DNA from: Coneutiohabitans thermophilus
GTDB taxonomy: Bacteria > Zhuqueibacterota > Zhuqueibacteria > Zhuqueibacterales > Zhuqueibacteraceae
DNA length: 18,230 bases
Direction of reading: 5' to 3'
Assembly (NCBI GenBank): GCA_034505235.1
Contig: JAPDQY010000119.1
Location: 1-18,230 of the forward strand
Shown here: positions 1 to 6,368 of the stretch, in pieces
Layout of the letters: each line of letters opens with the position of its first letter
Position numbering within the stretch: position 1 is the first letter of the stretch
Program-made: the position numbers and the translations under genes
Notes under the pieces: model-generated
What the model was told of the DNA's origin: nothing
Databases searched by the model: none
What the model saw: the letters and a program-made list of their open reading frames with translations, nothing else

Positions 1-225
1 AGTGGGGGCGGATATACCTGCAAAGCAATAGCACATGAGTTTTTGTCGCCTTGCTTGCGATTGGTGCCCTCGAGTGTCACCCAGAAAGACTCCCGGAAAG
101 CCTCGGCGAGCTGTTCAAACCCTCACAGGATTTCGTCCAAATCACGGCCCGGCACCGCGTTTTTTACAAAATTCGCCGGAATGACATGGCGCGGCACCAG
201 GCAAATGCCCCGGGATAACTGCACA
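1..225. other. Left-edge region downstream of lexA, no clear gene
   Basis: No complete gene is visible between the window edge and the lexA stop codon. On the minus strand one frame stays open from a TGA at 123-125 to the window edge (about 40 codons), with a possible GTG start at 78-80. It has no visible Shine-Dalgarno sequence and matches no family I recognise. It could be the start of a gene continuing to the left or chance. Nothing here decides whether lexA is in an operon. Confidence 0.4.
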
Positions 226-233
226 CTAGTGCA
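220..233. promoter_or_regulatory. Palindrome TGCAC-N4-GTGCA, possible LexA-type box
   Basis: A perfect 5+5 dyad (TGCAC, ACTA spacer, GTGCA) lies across the lexA stop codon at 226-228. It fits the pattern TGCNCN4GTGCA that I recall being reported as the LexA operator of Fibrobacter succinogenes. Its position would suit control of a minus-strand gene further left. No such gene is visible and no copy of this exact pattern was seen at the lexA promoter, so the role is a guess. Confidence 0.3.
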
Positions 234-849
234 CATTTTCGCGAATCAAAGCCACCACTTTGCCTTGAATCGACCATGCCTGGTTCAGCGGGATCGGGGC
301 ATAGGCGTTGTTTTCGGGTTTGAGAAACACTTCATTGCCATTGCTGACAAAACGCTTGACCGTGGCTTCTTCGCCGGTGAGTGCCACCACAATATCACCA
401 TTGCGCGCCTGATTGGTCGAGCGCACGATCACGAGATCGCCCTCATAAATGCCAGCGTCGATCATGCTGTCACCCTGAACGCGCAGCGCGAAATATTCCG
501 AGCCGTCGCTGGTCAGGTAATCCGGCACCGGCACGTAGCGCTCGACGTTTTCCTGCGCGAGAATGGGCATGCCTGCCGCGATGCGGCCGAGCACCGGAAC
601 GTTGTCCGCGTGAGTCTGGTTGGGCAAGCCCATCGGGTGCAGCACTGTGATGCTGCGCGCGGCACCGCCGCCGTGCTTGGCAATATAGCCTTTCGCCTCC
701 AAGGCCGCCAGATGTTTGAAGATTGCATTCTTCGAGCGAATGCCCAACTCATCCGCTAGCTCTTGCATGGTGGGCGGAAATCCGCGTTTCTTCACGTCGC
801 GCGCGATCAGCTCGAGAATGAGCTTCTGCTTCTCCGTGAGTTTTTTCAT
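226..849 (-). CDS. lexA: LexA repressor, SOS-response regulator and self-cleaving protease
   Basis: This 207-residue protein has the usual LexA length and layout. An N-terminal winged-helix DNA-binding domain (about 1-70, with the helix-turn-helix around 27-50) is followed by a C-terminal S24 peptidase fold. The self-cleavage bond is visible as Ala92-Gly93 in RIAAGMP, the catalytic Ser128 in GDSMID, and the general-base Lys165 in ATVKRF. By family knowledge, LexA dimers repress DNA-repair genes until RecA filaments on single-stranded DNA trigger self-cleavage. I chose the ATG at 849 because a GGAG sits 8 bases upstream and the protein then begins MKKLTEKQ, as LexA proteins do; an in-frame extension to 903 is unlike the family. 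A perfect-consensus promoter lies about 190 bases upstream on the same strand, with dyads suited to autoregulation. No partner gene is visible downstream. Confidence 0.97.
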   Translation of the reverse strand: MKKLTEKQKLILELIARDVKKRGFPPTMQELADELGIRSKNAIFKHLAALEAKGYIAKHGGGAARSITVLHPMGLPNQTHADNVPVLGRIAAGMPILAQENVERYVPVPDYLTSDGSEYFALRVQGDSMIDAGIYEGDLVIVRSTNQARNGDIVVALTGEEATVKRFVSNGNEVFLKPENNAYAPIPLNQAWSIQGKVVALIRENVH

Positions 850-1033
850 GACACATGCTCCAGGTTTTTGGTGAGATCTCCGGCATGTCAGGCGCTCAGG
901 CATGTGGCATACCCCTCGCCGCGAGCGCTGTTTGCCGATCTCCAGTTCCAGCCACCTTATCTCCCACTGTGGAGCCCTGCTTTAAATGGTGCACCTGTCA
1001 TTCTCGCAAAATGGCTCACACAAGTGCCTTGGT

Positions 1034-1062
1034 GTTCACTGATATTATAATCACCGGTGAAC
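1034..1062. promoter_or_regulatory. Overlapping dyads in the lexA promoter, candidate operator
   Basis: The promoter spacer contains the perfect 10-base palindrome TCACCGGTGA (1051-1060). A second perfect dyad, GTTCAC (1034-1039) and GTGAAC (1057-1062) separated by 17 bases, brackets the -10 box. A protein bound at either would block RNA polymerase. LexA autoregulation is the natural expectation, but neither dyad exactly matches a LexA box I know, so assignment to LexA is an inference. Confidence 0.5.
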
Positions 1063-1072
1063 GTATTGTCAA
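1044..1072 (-). promoter_or_regulatory. Perfect-consensus sigma70 promoter for lexA
   Basis: Read on the minus strand, TTGACA (1067-1072) is followed by a 17-base spacer and TATAAT (1044-1049), so both boxes and the spacing match consensus. Upstream, 1073-1106 is A-rich on the minus strand with runs of 7 and 8 A, resembling an UP element. The predicted start is near 1037, giving a leader of about 188 bases before the lexA ATG. A promoter this strong would be expected to need repression. Confidence 0.85.
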
Positions 1073-1687
1073 GACATTTTTTTAAAAATTTCAACTTTTT
1101 TTTCCAGTTCGACCACAAGTGTGCACCCTGCAAGTGTCCGCCAGTTGCTCGAGCAGGTTGCAGTTTAAATCGTTGCGACTCATCATCAGTGCGACGGGCG
1201 TGTCACTGCAATTTGCAGATCAATCGTTTGAAGAGTGTCGGAGATTTCAGCGCGTGGCTTCTGCCCAAGCACTGGGAAAGTCCTGATAGTGGAAATAGCT
1301 CTTGTGTGCTGTGGGGCACCTCGCGTGATTGACAACAAAGTTTCTCCCAAATAAAAATGATGCTGATGTCGTGAATACACGGTCTGCCGCAGGGATGCCA
1401 CACTCAGCAAGCCTCATGGATAAAAGGTGGTGAAGTCGACGGCAGACTTGCGGGCAATGCTTTGCCAGGAGTTGGCCCCGGCCGGGTTGACTTTTCCTTC
1501 AAGCCGGTCTATATTGCCGACCTGTGTGCAGCTCCTGGCACTGCCGGAGAAGATGAGCGTGCGCGGCATGAGGCAATCATGGGCACGTGCATCGCGACCC
1601 ATTGTTGTTGCAATTCCGGCTGAACTGACGCGCAGCAACTTTGCCTTACGCCGTCCAGATTTCCCATCTCCAACCACTCAGCCACCT
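1073..1687. other. Gap between the lexA promoter and the phosphatase gene
   Basis: No convincing gene is seen. The left end is the A/T-rich DNA upstream of the lexA promoter. A plus-strand promoter candidate lies at 1329-1357. The phosphatase frame is open back to a GTG at 1427, but the extra 87 residues look non-coding: no domain, Ser/Pro/Arg-rich, and they would precede what is otherwise a normal N-terminal membrane segment. Confidence 0.6.
1329..1357 (+). promoter_or_regulatory. Candidate promoter for the SpoIIE-type phosphatase gene
   Basis: TTGACA (1329-1334) is a perfect -35 box. It is followed after 17 bases by TAAAAA (1352-1357), which matches the -10 consensus at 4 of 6 positions. 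It would start transcription near 1364, about 320 bases before the preferred ATG at 1688 or about 60 bases before the alternative GTG at 1427. It is the best plus-strand candidate I found in this gap. Confidence 0.4.
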
Positions 1688-4132
1688 ATGCGATTTGATC
1701 CCAAAATCAAAAACCTTTTGCATGCGCTTGTTGGTGTTCTGGCGATGCTGGCTTCCCTTTGGCTGTGGGCCGATTTGCCGGTGGCGGATTTCCTGCGGCC
1801 GGCCGTGTCCATCGATGATGTGCTGGTCAGAGCCGAACAGGCGTTTCAACAATCTCCGCTCGCCGGTTTGGCTTTGCATCGCAGCATCAACGTGGCGACC
1901 AATCCCGAGCTTGCCAGGTATGTGCAGCAAGCCGGGCTGCCGCAAGCGGCCGCTTCCTCTCTCGCGCTTGGTCGTTGGGAAATTCTCCGGCAGGGTTCTG
2001 TGCCCAGCGGGGACAACAAGAAAGACCGGGCTCTCTTCCGCGTCAATTATGATTTCACCGGCAGGTTTATCGGCACGGAGCTGCGCGACCCGCGCCGGCG
2101 CGATCTGCCCGGCGCGAGCCAGGAGCAGGCGCTGTCGCAGGCGAAGACCTATCTTGCTGCCCTGGCGTTCGATACGACCGCATTCGCACTCTCCGAAAAG
2201 AAAACCGCAGAGGACGAAGGTGTCCTCACGCATGAGTTCACTTTCCTGCGCCCTGTCGCGTTAGCCGCCGCACTGCAGGAGCGCGTGCAAGTGCGCGTGG
2301 CGGGCAACACGGTTGTCTTTTTCAATCACGAAACCATTGTGCCGGAAACGAAGCAGCCGGCCGTCGCACCCCGGCAGGGAAGTGTGCGGTTTTCGGCCGA
2401 ACCGGACGCGTTCTCCGAGGGGCGATTGGAGAAAATCGCGGATATTACCGTGGGCGTTTTAATTGGCATCACATGGACGCTGGTGCTCGGCTTTTTGATC
2501 GTGACCTTCTTCAAGCGCCTGCGCCATGATGAGATCGAATTCAAACGCGCGTGGTGGTTCGGGGGACTGCTTTTTCTTGCGACGGCAGTCTCGGTCGCCG
2601 TGCCCAACTGGCAGATCGACTGGCTGGCGGTTTTTCTTGGCGGCGGGATGAGTGGCTTGTTTGTCGGGCTGAGCATCGCCATGGTCTATGCCACCGCCGA
2701 CGGTGTGAGCCGTGACGTCCGGCCGGAAAAGCTGGCGGTGCTCGATCTTCTCTTCACCGGCCATTTGCGTGTGCGTGAGTTGGGGGAGGCCATACTGCGT
2801 AGCTTCTTCATCGCTGGTACCATCGCCCTGCTGCTGGCGGCGCCGGTCTGGCTGGCCTGCCTCTGGCGTCTCAGCTATGTGCATGTCGAACAGAATTTGG
2901 TCTGGTTTCTCGGCGGACCGGCCGCCATGCTGGCCGTCGTCAGCAAAAATGTCACTGCCGCCGCCTATCATGCCGTGATCTTCTTCCTGTTTTGGCCGGC
3001 CTATTTGGAATCACGCCTGCGCAGGCATGGCCCGGTTCTGGCCTTGCTGGCCCTGTCTTTTGCCCTCGCCGGTTTCTCCCTGAATTATCTGCGACCGCTG
3101 TATTTCAATCCCGTGCTCATGCTGCCCGCGGCGTTCTTGCTCGCCCGCTTCGCACTGCGCCATGACTTCTTCACATTGCTGCTCGCGTTGTTCCTCTTTG
3201 GCCTGGTGTTGGATTTGAGTTTCATCGGTATTCTGCCGCCGGCCCGAACGGGCACAGGGCCTGTGGTGTGGACCGTGCTGGCTGTGTTGTTGTTGACCAC
3301 GGGTGCACTGCTGATTTATCAACCCAGGTCCGTGCAGGATTTCCGCGGCTACGTCCCGGCCTATGTCAGCCGCATTGCCGAGCGCGCACGATTTTTGAAG
3401 GAACTGGAGATCGCACACAGCGTACAGTTGCGCTTCCTGCCACAGGTGGCGCCCGATTTCCCCAACCTTGAAATTGCCAGCATCTGCCGCCCTGCGAAGG
3501 AGGTGGGTGGCGATTATTTCGATTTCATCCGCTCCGGCCCGGGCCGCCTGAGTGTCGTGGTCGGCGATGTCTCCGGCAAAGGGGTATCCGCCGCGTTTTA
3601 CATGACGCTCGCCAAGGGCATCATCCAGGCGCTCGCCCGCCAGTCCCATTCGCCCAAATCGTTGCTCTGCGACATGAACACAGTTTTCTATGAGAATACC
3701 CCCAAAGAAATCTTCATCAGCTTGATCTATGGCTGTTTCGATCTTGCTGCCCGCACGCTCACTTTTGCCCGTGCGGGTCATAATCCGCTGATTCTGCACA
3801 AGGGCTTGGGTGGCGAAGTGCAACTATTGCATCCGGGCGGCCTGGCCATTGGCTTGGAACGCGGCGAGGTCTTCGCCGCCACCATCGAAGAACAGCGCCT
3901 GTCGATTCAGCGCGGCGATGTTTTCGTCTTTTACACCGACGGGATCTCCGAGGCGATGAATGCAGAGGGGGAAGAATTCGGGGAAGAGCGTTTGCGCCAG
4001 GTCATCAGCCGCCTGGGCCAGACCTCGGCGCAACAAATGCTGGATGCCATCACCCGTGAGGTATTCGATTTTATCAGTGACGCACCCCCGCACGATGATT
4101 TCACCCTGGTGGTGGTCAAAGTGGTGGGATGA
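1688..4132 (+). CDS. Polytopic membrane protein with C-terminal SpoIIE/PP2C phosphatase domain
   Basis: The predicted 814-residue protein starts with a membrane segment (about 8-30), then a roughly 220-residue region likely outside the cytoplasm. About nine further hydrophobic segments (about 251-545) and a linker of the type found before RsbU/SpoIIE domains follow. The C-terminal third (about 574-814) is a complete PP2C-type Ser/Thr phosphatase domain. Metal-site motifs are GGDYFD (Asp609), GDVSGKG (Asp627), AGHNP, YTDG (Asp751) and DDFTL (Asp803-Asp804). Such enzymes usually dephosphorylate an anti-sigma-factor antagonist in a partner-switching pathway; the membrane part would be the sensor. 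No antagonist or anti-sigma kinase gene is adjacent, so target and signal are unknown. I chose the ATG at 1688 because the protein then begins just before its first membrane segment; no good Shine-Dalgarno is seen there, and GTG 1427 (901 residues) remains possible. Confidence 0.88.
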   Translation: MRFDPKIKNLLHALVGVLAMLASLWLWADLPVADFLRPAVSIDDVLVRAEQAFQQSPLAGLALHRSINVATNPELARYVQQAGLPQAAASSLALGRWEILRQGSVPSGDNKKDRALFRVNYDFTGRFIGTELRDPRRRDLPGASQEQALSQAKTYLAALAFDTTAFALSEKKTAEDEGVLTHEFTFLRPVALAAALQERVQVRVAGNTVVFFNHETIVPETKQPAVAPRQGSVRFSAEPDAFSEGRLEKIADITVGVLIGITWTLVLGFLIVTFFKRLRHDEIEFKRAWWFGGLLFLATAVSVAVPNWQIDWLAVFLGGGMSGLFVGLSIAMVYATADGVSRDVRPEKLAVLDLLFTGHLRVRELGEAILRSFFIAGTIALLLAAPVWLACLWRLSYVHVEQNLVWFLGGPAAMLAVVSKNVTAAAYHAVIFFLFWPAYLESRLRRHGPVLALLALSFALAGFSLNYLRPLYFNPVLMLPAAFLLARFALRHDFFTLLLALFLFGLVLDLSFIGILPPARTGTGPVVWTVLAVLLLTTGALLIYQPRSVQDFRGYVPAYVSRIAERARFLKELEIAHSVQLRFLPQVAPDFPNLEIASICRPAKEVGGDYFDFIRSGPGRLSVVVGDVSGKGVSAAFYMTLAKGIIQALARQSHSPKSLLCDMNTVFYENTPKEIFISLIYGCFDLAARTLTFARAGHNPLILHKGLGGEVQLLHPGGLAIGLERGEVFAATIEEQRLSIQRGDVFVFYTDGISEAMNAEGEEFGEERLRQVISRLGQTSAQQMLDAITREVFDFISDAPPHDDFTLVVVKVVG

Positions 4133-4202
4133 GCTCGCTGCAGCGCCCGCCGAGTGTCTGACGCGGGAGGGGGTTGCGCAAGGTGCTGTCACTCCGGCGG
4201 CA

Positions 4203-4224
4203 GCCGGGGCACGCCCGCCCCGGC
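4203..4224. terminator. GC-rich hairpin between converging genes, likely terminator
   Basis: A perfect 8-base-pair stem (GCCGGGGC / GCCCCGGC) with a 6-base loop sits 70 bases after the phosphatase stop and 6 bases beyond the end of the converging nuclease-like gene. On the plus strand it is followed by AGGTTTTC, a short T tract. It most likely ends plus-strand transcription. The minus-strand T tract is poor. Confidence 0.55.
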
Positions 4225-4230
4225 AGGTTT

Positions 4231-5031
4231 TCAAGACTCGTGGGGGTGCTTTCGGCTCTCCGCCAAATCCACCTCATCGGCAAAACTGTACACTTCCACC
4301 CCCAACTGTTGGGCCGCAACGTGGGCTTTGGGATCAACCATGGGCGAAATCACAATATTGCGATCGGCCTTGCGGCCATGCCGGTGCTCGTAAAATTCCT
4401 TCTTGCGCCAAAACGCGTAGATGTCGGATTTGCTCATCGAGGATTTGATCTCACACAAGATGAGAAAACCATTGTATATGATGACATCCAGTTCCACCTG
4501 TTCGGGTCTGCCAAACACCAGCCCATGTTCGTCATAATCCTGGTAGTGTTCCACCTTGATTTTGAAAGACTCTTCCAATATGGCCTTCAGGCCGTTGCGG
4601 AAGGAGGCTTCCGATTGCATCCCCCACCTGGCTCCCAATGCACCGATGCTGTGGTCGATTCTTCGCTCCAATGCCTTGATCGATGCCAGCATCTCCCGGA
4701 TGACCTTTTGGTTCTCCTCCCATTTCTTCCGACTCTCCTCCTGATTCCGCTCCCACCTCCTCTCGTTCTCTTCCCACTTCTTTCGATTTTCCTCCTGACT
4801 CTGCTCCCATCTCCTCTGATTCTCTTCCCACTTCTTGTCCTGCCGTTCGCGGTCGGCTTTGAGTTCGGCTAAAATGCGATCGATGCGATCTTCCGTCCTC
4901 TCTTTCTCAGCATACTGGTCAGCCGTTATTCCCGCAACAAGGCGACGACAAGTATCATCCTCTTCGAGCAGGTGGGTCAGCTCGCTGCGGACGAGGGACT
5001 TGATTTGTTCGGTGTCATTTATTGCTGGCAT
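4231..5031 (-). CDS. PD-(D/E)XK nuclease-like protein with Trp-patterned coiled coil (DUF3782-like)
   Basis: The 266-residue protein has three parts. An acidic, helical N-terminus (1-45) is followed by a very charged coiled coil (about 45-125). The C-terminal domain has a PD-(D/E)XK signature: Glu141 in the first helix, Asp182 in VELDVII, and Glu194-x-Lys196 in LCEIKSS. This arrangement resembles the DUF3782-type proteins of archaea and cyanobacteria, whose function is not established. The coiled coil contains an 18-residue repeat with Trp at 68, 75, 86, 93 and 104. The ATG at 5031 has a GAGG 9 bases upstream. It lies 200 bases downstream of the glycosyltransferase gene on the same strand, but the gap argues against tight coupling. 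DNA cleavage is possible from the intact motif; substrate and role are unknown. It may equally be a non-catalytic or accessory member of the fold. Confidence 0.8.
   Translation of the reverse strand: MPAINDTEQIKSLVRSELTHLLEEDDTCRRLVAGITADQYAEKERTEDRIDRILAELKADRERQDKKWEENQRRWEQSQEENRKKWEENERRWERNQEESRKKWEENQKVIREMLASIKALERRIDHSIGALGARWGMQSEASFRNGLKAILEESFKIKVEHYQDYDEHGLVFGRPEQVELDVIIYNGFLILCEIKSSMSKSDIYAFWRKKEFYEHRHGRKADRNIVISPMVDPKAHVAAQQLGVEVYSFADEVDLAESRKHPHES
4723..4830 (-). repeat. Two tandem 54-base repeats encoding an 18-residue coiled-coil unit
   Basis: Residues 68-85 and 86-103 of the nuclease-like protein are near-identical 18-residue units (WEENxRRWExxQEExRKK). They are encoded by two consecutive 54-base segments, followed by a partial third unit (WEENQ, 4708-4722). 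The strand is strongly purine-biased. The unit splits into 7 + 11 residues between tryptophans, a heptad plus a hendecad. Such repeats could change copy number by slippage. Confidence 0.85.
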
Positions 5032-5111
5032 GGCTGTTATCCTCGTATGGGATGCAATTTAAAAAAACGTTTTGATTCCCCCACTCAATCAGGAAAGAGG
5101 CAGGTTGCGCG

Positions 5112-5139
5112 TGCCGGCTATTGCATTTATTTGCCGGCA
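5112..5139. other. Hairpin in the gap upstream of the nuclease-like gene
   Basis: A perfect 7-base-pair inverted repeat (TGCCGGC / GCCGGCA) encloses a 14-base A/T-rich loop. It lies between the glycosyltransferase stop (5232) and the nuclease-like start (5031). There is no T tract beside it on either strand, so it is a poor terminator. It may be an operator or mRNA structure in the nuclease-like leader, or chance. Confidence 0.3.
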
Positions 5140-5231
5140 ACTTAGGGGTTGTGTCGAAAAAAAGCAAGAGACGAGTTTGGCGGACCTCGAGCCGGCTGGC
5201 GGGCGGCGGCGAGAAGGCCGAAAGTCGGCGT

Positions 5232-6179
5232 TCAAAAAGACCACAGCCGCAGCAGCAGGAGGGCGTGGCCACACCATTGCGCCCGGCGGCTGCGCCACGA
5301 CTGCGGCGCGGGCAGCAGGCGATCAAATGGCAGGGCGAGCGACAACAGCAACAGGGTGGCCAGCTCTGAGAACCCCACGATCAATTTTGCAATCAATACT
5401 TGTTTGGGGCCATGGTGCTTGCGAAAGTAGCGGCACAGGCTGCGATAGAACGCCAGGAAATTGTGTGCCACCGCCTGTTTGGCACTTTGACCGCCGACAT
5501 GATAAACCCGCACTGCGGGCAGATAGTACAACTTTCCCCCGGCGGCCGCCACGTTGTGGCACAGCTCGACATCCTCGAAGTACATGAAGTAGCCTTCGTC
5601 AAAGCCCCCCGCTGCCTGGAATACTTCACGGCGCAGTGCCAGGCAGGCGCCGGCCTGCGGCACCGGCCGTTGCTCATTGTGATCCCACCAGGTCATCCGG
5701 TAGCGACCAAAACGTCTGCTTTTCGGAAACAAACGGGCCAGCCCGCTGCGCTCATAAAAAAGGGTTGCCAGCGTGGGAAGCTCACGGACGGCACCGATTT
5801 GAATGCTGCCGTCGGGATTCAAGTGTTTGGGGACACAGCCGGCGGCTGCGGGATTGGCATCCAAAAAGCCGGCCAGGGCGGCCGCCAAATCGTCATCCAC
5901 CCAGGTGTCGGGATTGAGCAGCAGGAGATACCGACCCTGTGCCATTTGCACGGCGGCGTTATTGGCTGCGCCAAAGCCGCGATTTTCCGGCAGCCGCAAC
6001 AGCTTGACGAAGGGGAATTCACGGGCGATCAGCTCGGCGCTGCCGTCCGCGGAGGCGTTGTCGCACACGATGATTTCATATGCCACGCCGCGGCAAAATT
6101 GCTGCAGCGAAGCCAGGCAACGCGCGATGTCGCCGCGCGAATTGTAAGTGATAATGATAATGCTGAGTGCGGGTGGCAT
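5232..6179 (-). CDS. Family 2 glycosyltransferase (rhamnosyltransferase/WbbL-like)
   Basis: The 315-residue protein is a typical GT-A fold family 2 enzyme. The start ALSIIIITYN is the nucleotide-binding strand, CDNASADGS the sugar-nucleotide loop, LLLLNPDTW the DxD-equivalent metal site, and FMYFEDVELC holds the likely catalytic base (Glu-Asp). A hydrophobic segment near the C-terminus (about residues 260-285) could tether it to the membrane. Members of this subgroup usually add rhamnose or a similar sugar to cell-surface polysaccharide or lipid-linked intermediates; donor and acceptor cannot be read here. I prefer the ATG at 6179 over an in-frame TTG at 6221 because the promoter -10 box overlaps that TTG, so the transcript should begin downstream of it. 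It stands alone; no other glycan genes are adjacent, which is slightly unusual. Confidence 0.9.
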   Translation of the reverse strand: MPPALSIIIITYNSRGDIARCLASLQQFCRGVAYEIIVCDNASADGSAELIAREFPFVKLLRLPENRGFGAANNAAVQMAQGRYLLLLNPDTWVDDDLAAALAGFLDANPAAAGCVPKHLNPDGSIQIGAVRELPTLATLFYERSGLARLFPKSRRFGRYRMTWWDHNEQRPVPQAGACLALRREVFQAAGGFDEGYFMYFEDVELCHNVAAAGGKLYYLPAVRVYHVGGQSAKQAVAHNFLAFYRSLCRYFRKHHGPKQVLIAKLIVGFSELATLLLLSLALPFDRLLPAPQSWRSRRAQWCGHALLLLRLWSF

Positions 6180-6220
6180 CACAGGCACAGTGGAAATGTC
6201 CGGCGGCGATTTGAGCGGCA

Positions 6221-6249
6221 ATTATACGCAAGCATGACGGCATTCTCAA
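6221..6249 (-). promoter_or_regulatory. Near-consensus sigma70 promoter for the glycosyltransferase
   Basis: On the minus strand, TTGAGA (6244-6249, 5 of 6 matches) is followed by 17 bases and a perfect TATAAT (6221-6226). Transcription would begin near 6214, giving a leader of about 35 bases to the ATG at 6179. This placement rules against the upstream TTG start. Confidence 0.75.
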
Positions 6250-6271
6250 GCACTTTTGTCGGACAAATATC

Positions 6272-6300
6272 TTGCTTCTCTGTGAGACTGCCGCTATATT
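6272..6300 (+). promoter_or_regulatory. Candidate promoter for the AI-2E-family gene
   Basis: TTGCTT (6272-6277) and TATATT (6295-6300) are separated by 17 bases, about 69 bases before the ATG at 6369. The -10 matches at 5 of 6 positions and the -35 at 3. It lies back to back with the minus-strand glycosyltransferase promoter, the two -35 boxes being 22 bases apart. Confidence 0.45.
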
Positions 6301-6368
6301 GCCTCCCGTTTTGCGGATTCTCCCGGCCGCACTGCCAGCGGCTGGTCACCCGAACCAGGCAAATCGCG

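Noticed and set aside
43..759. Plus-strand open frame of 238 codons opposite lexA
   Set aside because: Antisense to lexA, which has full catalytic motifs, a ribosome site and a promoter. The product resembles no family.
5400..6368. N-terminal extension of the AI-2E-family protein by 323 residues
   Set aside because: The extension is antisense to the glycosyltransferase and crosses both promoters. The family length and the first helix fit the ATG at 6369.
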